Shown one piece after another: positions 6,706 to 12,161 of a stretch of DNA of 12,161 bases; the first letter of the stretch is position 1, and each line of letters starts with the position of its first letter. Under the pieces are notes generated by a model, which did no database searches, was not told the origin of the DNA, and saw only the letters and a program-made list of their open reading frames with translations. This DNA is from Clostridiales bacterium. Lineage in GTDB: Bacteria; Bacillota; Clostridia; Christensenellales; Borkfalkiaceae. A program made the translations under genes and the position numbers. The stretch spans positions 59,166 to 71,326 of the forward strand of contig DPQQ01000001.1 of NCBI GenBank assembly GCA_003538975.1. The letters run 5' to 3'.

Positions 6706-8361
6706 TTATTCCAAAGAGATAAAGTAGAAATAGATAGGCTGACCGCCGTAATTAAGCTGAACGTCGCAATCGGGATAGAGTTCCTGAACGCGGGCTTGCA
6801 ACGCTTCGGCGTCTTCTTGTCTGACTTCCGCCCCGTAGTAAAGGGTTATTATTTCTTCCGACGTGCGGAGTTTATCGATAAGTTTTACCGCAACGTCGTC
6901 TATATTGTTGCCCTTGGCAAGGATACGCTTGTTATCGAGACCGATTATGTCGTTAGCCTTGATGCTGAAGCCGTTCATTTTGGAATTCTTCGCCGCGTAA
7001 GTAATGCTTGCGTCTGTTACAGTGTCGATAGCGTGAGTCATGTTGGCGTAATTTTCTTCAACCGAGAGTTCGGGATTGAAACACATCGCCGCCGAGAACC
7101 CCTGCGGTATGCTCTTTGTCGGAATAACGTGCAGTTTTTTATTTTCCACAAGGCTCTTTGCCTGTTCTGCCGCAAGAATTATGTTCTTGTTGTTCGGGAA
7201 AATAATGATATTATCGGCATTTATACGCTTTGCTGCGGTCGCTATGTCGTCCGCGGAAGGATTCATTGACTGACCGCCTTCTAAAATACCGTCGACTAAA
7301 AGATCTTTAAAGATATTCGAGATGCCGTCGCCCGAAGAAATGGCAAGCATGCCGATTTCCTTCTTTTCGGCTTCGTACTTCTTTTTGAATTCTCTGTTCT
7401 CTTCGAGCATGTTTTCGATCTTGATTTTATCGAGTTCGCCGAGTTCGAGAGCCATACTCAAAGCTCTGCCGGGTTTGTTGGTATGAACGTGTACCTTAAT
7501 GAATTCAAGGTCACCTATAACTATTACGCAGTCGCCTATATTCATAAGGGAAGCCCTTAACTTTTCAATATCGGCGAGAGTGGTCTTCTTTTTGATGTTT
7601 ATGATAAAAAATTCGGTGCAGTAAGCAAATTCTATATCGCCTAAAGCGAAAAGATCGGCATGTTCCGCGCTTATTCCCATATCGTTTGCCGCGGATAAAG
7701 AAACGGGCTTCATCGCTTCGGCGGAAACCGCTTCGCCTTCCACGGTTTCGCCGCGGAGAGCTTTAAGCATGCCTTCGAAAAAGTTCATAAGTCCCTTTCC
7801 GCCGGCGTCGACAACACCGGCTTTTGCGAGAACGGGTAAAAGCGTGGGTGTAATTTCTACCGCTTCATTGCCTTTTTTGATAAGCTCTTCGGTAAAAGTT
7901 TCAAAATCTTTATGCTTTACCCATACCGAATGAGCATGTTCCGCAATCATTTTGATAACGGTTAAGATAGTTCCTTCTTTGGGTACCGAAACCGCACCGT
8001 AAGCAACTTCTGCCGCAGACTGCAAAGCTTTTGCGAATTTGCAGGTATCGACTTCGTCGTATTCCTTTAAAGAGCCGCACATACCGCGCATTATCTGCGA
8101 TAAAATAACGCCGGAGTTCCCCCTCGCGCCCCTTAAAGAGCCTTTGGAAACTGCGTCGGCAACGTCTGACATTTTATTGGTCTGAACCTGAGCGAGAGCT
8201 TTGGTCGCCGACTGAATCGTAAAGCACATATTCGTGCCGGTGTCGCCGTCGGGAACCGGGAATACGTTAAGTGAGTCTATCTGCGCTCGATTTATTTCAA
8301 AAAGTTTACACGCGGTATTAACGATGCTGCGAAACATCGAACCGTTAATCGTTTTTATCAT
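6706..8361 (-). CDS. fakA: Fatty acid kinase subunit FakA (YloV/DAK-like)
   Basis: FakA is the ATP-binding subunit of fatty acid kinase, which phosphorylates fatty acids held by a FakB (DegV-family) protein so they can enter phospholipid synthesis. It acts in the cytosol; no FakB is in this window. The protein is 551 residues, the normal length. The N-terminal dihydroxyacetone-kinase-like domain carries the nucleotide and metal motif PDGDTGTNM (37-45), GARGNSGVILSQ (78-89) and DAGGKGL (185-191). The middle domain has Cys248 in YCTEFF with His291 and His293 in HVHT, matching the Cys-His-His zinc site described for this family. The C-terminal part (about 335-551) is the DegV-like FakB-interacting region. 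The start at 8361 is supported by AAGGA (8373-8377). The gene follows the Asp23-like gene by 39 bases in one operon, the order known from many Firmicutes. Confidence 0.94.
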   Translation of the reverse strand: MIKTINGSMFRSIVNTACKLFEINRAQIDSLNVFPVPDGDTGTNMCFTIQSATKALAQVQTNKMSDVADAVSKGSLRGARGNSGVILSQIMRGMCGSLKEYDEVDTCKFAKALQSAAEVAYGAVSVPKEGTILTVIKMIAEHAHSVWVKHKDFETFTEELIKKGNEAVEITPTLLPVLAKAGVVDAGGKGLMNFFEGMLKALRGETVEGEAVSAEAMKPVSLSAANDMGISAEHADLFALGDIEFAYCTEFFIINIKKKTTLADIEKLRASLMNIGDCVIVIGDLEFIKVHVHTNKPGRALSMALELGELDKIKIENMLEENREFKKKYEAEKKEIGMLAISSGDGISNIFKDLLVDGILEGGQSMNPSADDIATAAKRINADNIIIFPNNKNIILAAEQAKSLVENKKLHVIPTKSIPQGFSAAMCFNPELSVEENYANMTHAIDTVTDASITYAAKNSKMNGFSIKANDIIGLDNKRILAKGNNIDDVAVKLIDKLRTSEEIITLYYGAEVRQEDAEALQARVQELYPDCDVQLNYGGQPIYFYFISLE

Positions 8362-8400
8362 AAAAGAATAATCCTTGTAATCAAAATTAACAGGAATTAC

Positions 8401-8751
8401 TTATCTTCTCACGTCTACAACGTTTACGTTGACATAATCTACTATCATGCCCGAAAATTTACTTACCTTATACTCTATCGATTCCTTGAATGCTTCCGCA
8501 ACCGCGCGAATCGAAACCCCGTATTTTACTATAATATAGACGTCTATTCCTATTTTGTCGCCGTTGGTTTTTACCTTAACGCCGCCCGGAACAGAATTTT
8601 TAACGATAAGATCTTTGAGTTTATCGCGAAAACCGCGGCGCGCGAAACCGACGATCCCGTAGGAATCGAGTCCTACTCTCGCTATATAGCTTTCGATCGT
8701 CGAATTGGATATCGATATAACGCCGTAAATGTTGTTGGTTTTAACTGCCAT
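8401..8751 (-). CDS. Asp23/Gls24 family envelope stress protein (YloU-like)
   Basis: The protein has 116 residues and belongs to the Asp23/Gls24 family, small proteins linked to cell-envelope homeostasis and often encoded directly before fakA. The start MAVKTNN at 8751 is chosen because AGGAG lies 6 bases upstream and because the promoter (8771-8799) would leave a leader of only about 13 bases; an earlier ATG at 8799 overlaps the -35 box and cannot be used from this promoter. Typical family features are the NIYGVISISNSTIESYIARV opening, a glycine-rich turn around GIVGFARRGF, the strand pair VKTNGDKIGIDVYIIVKYG and the amphipathic helix RAVAEAFKESIEYKV before a C-terminal strand VDYVNVNVVDV. 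There is no signal peptide or membrane segment. It is the first gene of the operon with fakA. The exact biochemical role of the YloU branch is not settled. Confidence 0.9.
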   Translation of the reverse strand: MAVKTNNIYGVISISNSTIESYIARVGLDSYGIVGFARRGFRDKLKDLIVKNSVPGGVKVKTNGDKIGIDVYIIVKYGVSIRAVAEAFKESIEYKVSKFSGMIVDYVNVNVVDVRR

Positions 8752-8770
8752 AAACCGCTCCTGTATGTTA

Positions 8771-8799
8771 ATTATACAATAATTAAAAGCATTTTGCAA
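8771..8799 (-). promoter_or_regulatory. Promoter of the Asp23-fakA operon
   Basis: On the minus strand TTGCAA (8799-8794) and a perfect TATAAT (8776-8771) are separated by 17 bases. Transcription should begin near 8764, about 13 bases before the ATG, with the AGGAG site just inside the transcript. Confidence 0.8.
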
Positions 8800-8891
8800 G
8801 AAATTTTAATACATTTTAGTCCTTATATAATTATTTACCCCTGTTTTGATTAAAAAATGACTTATTTTTTTTAAAACACGCAAAAAATTCG

Positions 8892-8920
8892 TTGCTTTTT
8901 TATTGTTTTTATGGTAAAGT
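8892..8920 (+). promoter_or_regulatory. Promoter of rpmB
   Basis: TTGCTT (8892-8897) and TAAAGT (8915-8920) are separated by 17 bases, with transcription expected near 8927, about 36 bases before rpmB. The boxes are not perfect, but the position and spacing fit and no better pair is seen. It diverges from the Asp23-fakA promoter about 100 bases away. Confidence 0.55.
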
Positions 8921-8962
8921 TATTGAGTACGAAAAATTATAACCTATTTTGGAGGTGTTAAT

Positions 8963-9154
8963 ATGAGCAGAGTTTGCAGTATTTGCGGTAAGGGCAAGTT
9001 GTCCGGTAACCTTGTCAGCCACTCTAACAGAAAAACTCCCGTTTCTTTTAATTCTAACTTACAGAAAGTTAAAGTTAAACAGGCAGACGGTACCGTTTCT
9101 TCCGAATACGTTTGCGCTCGTTGTTTAAAGAGCGGCAAAGTCGAAAGAGCGTAA
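8963..9154 (+). CDS. rpmB: 50S ribosomal protein L28 (zinc-binding form)
   Basis: The product is ribosomal protein L28 (bL28) of the large subunit, 63 residues, the usual length in Firmicutes. It has the MSRVCSICGKG start, SHSNRKT in the middle, and a KVKVKQADGT strand. Cys5, Cys8, Cys51 and Cys54 form two CxxC pairs, so this is the zinc-ribbon (C+) form. Many bacteria carry a zinc-free paralogue for zinc starvation; none is in this window. The start at 8963 has a strong GGAGGTG site (8951-8957). The gene stands alone, with its own promoter and a terminator 20 bases after the stop, and is divergent from the Asp23-fakA operon, as rpmB is from yloU in Bacillus. Confidence 0.98.
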   Translation: MSRVCSICGKGKLSGNLVSHSNRKTPVSFNSNLQKVKVKQADGTVSSEYVCARCLKSGKVERA

Positions 9155-9173
9155 TTTTTGACTATTGAATATT

Positions 9174-9197
9174 AAGGTCGCTTTCCGCGACCTTTTT
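9174..9197 (+). terminator. Terminator of rpmB
   Basis: AAGGTCGC (9174-9181) pairs perfectly with GCGACCTT (9187-9194) around a 5-base loop and runs into a T tract ending at 9197. It is a textbook intrinsic terminator just after the L28 stop codon. Confidence 0.93.
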
Positions 9198-9414
9198 ATT
9201 TTGTCTTTTTTTATTTTTTTCAAAAGTTTACCGCCGCTTTTAAAATCGATAACTCTCCCCCCTGTATAATCCCCCTTTTAAGCCGGATTTATCGGATTAC
9301 CGTTATTTTAATAATTATCGCATGAAAAATCCACCGATCATATGGTGGATTTTTGCTTGTTTTTATTTGATTTGTCTTTAACTTACTCTCTGACGCGTTC
9401 ATCCGCTACTAGAC
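9198..9414. other. Intergenic stretch between rpmB and the riboflavin kinase gene
   Basis: Besides the terminator at 9325-9354 this convergent gap holds no gene I can support. It includes a TATAAT at 9265-9270 on the plus strand between two C runs (CCCCCC and CCCCC), but no -35 box at the right distance, so I do not call a promoter. No tRNA or recognisable RNA fold is seen. Confidence 0.5.
9325..9354 (-). terminator. Terminator of the gyrA-riboflavin kinase operon
   Basis: AAAAATCCACC (9325-9335) and GGTGGATTTTT (9344-9354) form a perfect 11-bp stem with an 8-base loop. On the minus strand the stem ends in TTTTT, about 60 bases after the riboflavin kinase stop. The symmetry makes it able to stop plus-strand transcripts as well, so it insulates the convergent rpmB and gyrA units. 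Confidence 0.88.
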
Positions 9415-9849
9415 TCAATCCTTTGCGGCTTCGATAAAGTCTTTTTTTATCTGCTCGCCGAGTTCTTTGCCGCCTTTGAACTTTTTAAGCGGTCTTATAT
9501 ACCGCAAGAATTCTACCTTTATGAATTTGCCGTAAAGATTGCCGTCAAAGTCTAAAAGAGTAGTTTCTACCGACGGGGTATCTATTCCGAAGGTAGGCTT
9601 CGAACCGACGTTTGTCAGTCCCTTATAAGCTTTATCGCCGACGCGGGTAACTGTCTTGTACACGCCGGGCTTCGGTAAAAATCCGGGCGGGATTATGTTT
9701 GCCGTCGGATACCCGAACTTGCCGCCTATCGCGTTGCCGTGGAGAACGACTCCTTCCATATAATACGGAAATCCGAGAAGAATATTCGCTTTTTCGACTT
9801 CGCCGCGTTCAAGAAGTTCTTTGACCGCCGTGGATAAAAATTCCGTCAT
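9415..9849 (-). CDS. Stand-alone riboflavin kinase (C-terminal half of RibF)
   Basis: This enzyme should phosphorylate riboflavin to FMN with ATP. The 144-residue protein begins at the ATG at 9849; the longer open frame upstream merely overlaps the end of gyrA. Residues 1-27 (MTEFLSTAVKELLERGEVEK..., then LLGFPY) match the linker that follows the adenylyltransferase domain in normal RibF. The kinase domain proper follows, with GKFGYPTAN (43-51, the ATP-Mg site), KPGVYKT, YKGLTNVGSKPTFG, the likely catalytic Glu95 and LLDFDGNLYGKFIKVEFL. The family's usual ExHLLDF here reads ETTLLDF. Bacterial RibF is normally bifunctional, about 310 residues, with an N-terminal FMN adenylyltransferase domain; that half is missing, so FAD synthesis needs another gene. 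It starts 7 bases after the gyrA stop without a clear ribosome-binding site, so translation is probably coupled to gyrA. A terminator follows. Confidence 0.88.
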   Translation of the reverse strand: MTEFLSTAVKELLERGEVEKANILLGFPYYMEGVVLHGNAIGGKFGYPTANIIPPGFLPKPGVYKTVTRVGDKAYKGLTNVGSKPTFGIDTPSVETTLLDFDGNLYGKFIKVEFLRYIRPLKKFKGGKELGEQIKKDFIEAAKD

Positions 9850-9856
9850 AACTTTA

Positions 9857-12161
9857 TTATTCGTTTTCTTCCGTAAAAGTTTCGGTATTTTCTGTCGTTT
9901 CTTCAGATCCTTCGGTAGCTTCGGCAGGCGTTTCGGTATTAACAACCGTTTCGCCGTTTACGGTTTCTTCGGTCAATGCATTTTCGGCTCCTTCGGGAGT
10001 TTCGGGTTCGTCTTCTTCTCTCGGGGTGATCGCTATCGAAACGATCTTGCCCTCTTCAAGCTTCATAACTCTTACGCCCTTGGTGTCTCTGCCGATTTTG
10101 CTTATTTCGTCGCCGTGAATTCTTATAATAGTTCCGTTGTCGGCAATGGCCATAACGTCTTCGTCTTCCGAAATCTGCTTTAAGGAAGCGAGTTTGCCCG
10201 TCTGTTCGTTGAATACGCCGGCTTTTATACCCTTTCCGGAACGTTGCTGCAATCTGTAATCATCGAGCGAAGAACGTTTGCCGTAGCCGTTTTCGGACAC
10301 GGTGAGAACTTCTTTATCGGGGTTAACGACAAGCATATCTACGATATAATCGCTTGCGGAAAGGTCCATACTCTTTACGCCCTGCGTGTCTCTGCCCATT
10401 CTTCTCACGTCTTTTTCGCTGAATCTTATGCACTTGCCTTCATGCGAAGCCATAATAATTTCGTCGTTGCCGTGAAGAAGTCCTACCGACATAAGCTCGT
10501 CGCCTTCCGTTATGGATATAGCTATCTTACCGCTCTTTCTGATATTCGCGAATTCCGAAACGGCCGTCTTTTTGATAAGACCTTTCTTCGTTGCGAGAAC
10601 GATGGACGGAATTTCGTCCGTGCCTTCTTTTTCTTTGAATTCTTCTTTCAGCTCATCGGAGATCGGGATTAAATATTCTACCTTTTCGCCCTGAGCGATG
10701 TCGATAAGGTTAACTACCGCTCTGCCCCTTGCGGTACGCTGAGCTTCGGGGATTTCGTAACCCTTCATCGAGTAAACCTTGCCGAAGTTCGTGAACATAA
10801 GCACGTCGTCGTGAGTGGACGAAACGTACATATTTTCGACAAAGTCTTCTTCCTTGGTCTTGTGAGCTATTATGCCCTTGCCGCCGCGGCGCTGCGATTT
10901 GTATTCCGAAACGGGCATACGTTTAACGTAGCCTAAGTGAGTCATCGAGATAACGATATCTTCTCTTTCGATAAGGTCGGCTATATCTATTTCGCCGTAG
11001 TCGTACGAGAGTTCTGACTTTCTGGGAGAAGGATACTTCGACTTTATTTCGAGCATTTCGGTCTTTACTATTTCTCTTACTCTTTCGGGTTTTGCGAGAA
11101 TATCCTGCAAATCTTTTATGGTAAGATCGAGCTGAACGAGTTCTTCTTTAAGTTTTTCGACTTCGAGCGAAGTAAGTCTCTGAAGTCTCATTTCGAGTAT
11201 GGCGTTAGCCTGTTTGTCGGAGAGTTCGAACTTTTCGATAAGTTTTGCCGCCGCTTCGAATTTATCTTTGGAATTTCTGATAACGGCGATTACTTCGTCG
11301 ATATTCGCGAGAGCTATTACGAGACCTTTTACTATATGTTCTCTTTCGAGAGTTTTGTCGAGATCGTATCTGGTACGACGTTCGATTACTTCGATCTGGT
11401 GCTTTAAATAGCTTTCGAGTATTTCTTTAAGACCGCATACTTTGGGTTCGCCATCCACGAGAACGAGCATTATGATGCCGATCTTGACCTGAAGGTTGGT
11501 GTGTTTGAACAAGGTGTTGAGTACGACCTGCGGATTCGCGTCCTTTTTAACGTCGATGACGATACGCATACCGTGTCTGTCGGACTCGTCCTTGATGTCC
11601 GAAATGCCTTCTATTCTCTTATCTCTTACAAGGTCCGCTATCGCCTTTATAAGAAGAGCTTTGTTGACCTGATACGGGATTTCGTGCACTACTATTCTTT
11701 CTCTCGTGCCGTTAGCGAATTCTTCGATTTCAGTCTTGGCTCTGAGCACAAGACCGCCTCTTCCCGTTCTGTACGCTTCTCTTATGCCCGCTCTGCCCAT
11801 GATAACGGCTCCCGTCGGGAAGTCCGGCGCGGGAACGTAATTCATAAGGTCTTCTACGGTGAGTTCGGGATTATCGAGTAAAGCCACGCACGCGTCGATA
11901 CATTCCGCTAAGTTGTGCGGCGGAATATTAGTCGCCATGCCTACCGCGATGCCGTCTGCGCCGTTAACCAAGACGTTCGGAAATCTCGAAGGCAAAACGA
12001 CGGGCTGCATAGCCGTGTCGTCGAAGTTCGGATAAAAGTCTACGGTATTCTTTTCAATTTCGCGAAGCATTTCTTCCGAAAGTTTGCTGAGTCTCGCTTC
12101 CGTATAACGGTAAGCCGCCGCGGGATCGCCGTCTACCGAACCAAAGTTACCGTGTCCGTCC
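9857..12161 (-). CDS. gyrA: DNA gyrase subunit A, 5' partial, with acidic tail
   Basis: GyrA is the DNA-cleaving and wrapping subunit of gyrase, which adds negative supercoils using ATP bound by GyrB. The gene runs off the window end; 767 residues are visible, starting at GHGNFGSVDGD. The catalytic tyrosine is in RYTEAR, visible residue 19. The breakage-reunion and tower domains follow, then the coiled-coil gate with the RLQRLTSLE motif. The C-terminal pinwheel contains the GyrA box QRRGGKG (bases 10894-10874), which distinguishes GyrA from ParC. The last 53 residues (bases 10018-9860) hold 19 Glu, one Asp and about 12 Thr but no Lys or Arg. This is a long low-complexity acidic tail; acidic GyrA tails are known to modulate supercoiling. 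Most of the quinolone-resistance region lies outside the window, so resistance cannot be judged. The stop is 7 bases before the riboflavin kinase gene. Confidence 0.97.
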   Translation of the reverse strand, partial: DGHGNFGSVDGDPAAAYRYTEARLSKLSEEMLREIEKNTVDFYPNFDDTAMQPVVLPSRFPNVLVNGADGIAVGMATNIPPHNLAECIDACVALLDNPELTVEDLMNYVPAPDFPTGAVIMGRAGIREAYRTGRGGLVLRAKTEIEEFANGTRERIVVHEIPYQVNKALLIKAIADLVRDKRIEGISDIKDESDRHGMRIVIDVKKDANPQVVLNTLFKHTNLQVKIGIIMLVLVDGEPKVCGLKEILESYLKHQIEVIERRTRYDLDKTLEREHIVKGLVIALANIDEVIAVIRNSKDKFEAAAKLIEKFELSDKQANAILEMRLQRLTSLEVEKLKEELVQLDLTIKDLQDILAKPERVREIVKTEMLEIKSKYPSPRKSELSYDYGEIDIADLIEREDIVISMTHLGYVKRMPVSEYKSQRRGGKGIIAHKTKEEDFVENMYVSSTHDDVLMFTNFGKVYSMKGYEIPEAQRTARGRAVVNLIDIAQGEKVEYLIPISDELKEEFKEKEGTDEIPSIVLATKKGLIKKTAVSEFANIRKSGKIAISITEGDELMSVGLLHGNDEIIMASHEGKCIRFSEKDVRRMGRDTQGVKSMDLSASDYIVDMLVVNPDKEVLTVSENGYGKRSSLDDYRLQQRSGKGIKAGVFNEQTGKLASLKQISEDEDVMAIADNGTIIRIHGDEISKIGRDTKGVRVMKLEEGKIVSIAITPREEDEPETPEGAENALTEETVNGETVVNTETPAEATEGSEETTENTETFTEENE

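Noticed and set aside
8752..8799. Upstream extension of the Asp23-like gene to an ATG at 8799
   Set aside because: It overlaps the -35 and -10 boxes of a near-consensus promoter, lacks a ribosome-binding site and adds 16 residues not expected in the family.
9265..9355. Possible small RNA between a plus-strand TATAAT (9265-9270) and the hairpin at 9325-9354
   Set aside because: No -35 box lies at a usable distance (AAAATC at 17 bases), and the hairpin is explained as the terminator of the minus-strand operon.
9850..9945. Upstream extension of the riboflavin kinase frame
   Set aside because: The extra 32 residues are lysine/leucine-rich nonsense encoded by the acidic tail of gyrA in another frame. 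The ATG at 9849 matches the start of the RibF linker region.
1..12161. CRISPR arrays, tRNA or rRNA genes, insertion sequences, toxin-antitoxin pairs, prophage genes
   Set aside because: No regularly spaced repeats, cloverleaf sequences, transposase motifs or paired small genes were seen on either strand. The only mobile-element hint is the short HNH-like tail at 951-1010.

Overview
The window suggests a low-to-moderate GC Gram-positive bacterium (Firmicutes, probably a Clostridia-type lineage). The evidence is the core gene arrangement rpmB <- -> asp23-like/fakA followed by recG, which matches the rpmB/yloU-yloV...recG neighbourhood known from Bacillus and relatives, together with lipobox-type lipoproteins, strong AGGAG ribosome-binding sites and TTGxxx-N17-TATAAT promoters. 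Species cannot be named from the sequence.

Layout. Positions 1-853 (+) hold the C-terminal part of a zinc-type medium-chain dehydrogenase, closed by a strong terminator. Positions about 950-4453 (-) form an accessory segment: a very AT-rich secreted papain-like (C10/streptopain-like) cysteine protease, preceded by a short lipoprotein in the same operon, and further upstream a second, paralogous lipoprotein. Just past the protease stop codon, in the same frame, lies what looks like the last 19 codons of an HNH endonuclease, a possible insertion or replacement scar. The 326-base space between the two lipoproteins holds two candidate promoters, a five-codon ORF with a strong Shine-Dalgarno sequence, and a terminator hairpin whose first arm begins with that ORF's stop codon. 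This looks like an attenuator controlling the lipoprotein-protease operon.

Positions 4520-9154 are housekeeping genes: recG (-), then a separate operon of an Asp23-family protein and fatty acid kinase fakA (-), and the divergent rpmB (+) for ribosomal protein L28. Both promoters of the divergent pair can be read, as can terminators after fakA and rpmB.

Positions 9325-12161 (-) hold the gyrase A subunit gene (5' end outside the window), with an unusual 53-residue acidic tail, followed after 7 bases by a stand-alone riboflavin kinase domain that lacks the FAD synthetase half of normal bacterial RibF, and then a terminator.

The most interesting unit is the secreted protease with its two related lipoproteins, the leader-peptide/terminator control region, and a 10-base poly-G tract at the ribosome-binding site of the second lipoprotein. 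The working hypothesis is a regulated surface protease module with lipoprotein partners or inhibitors.
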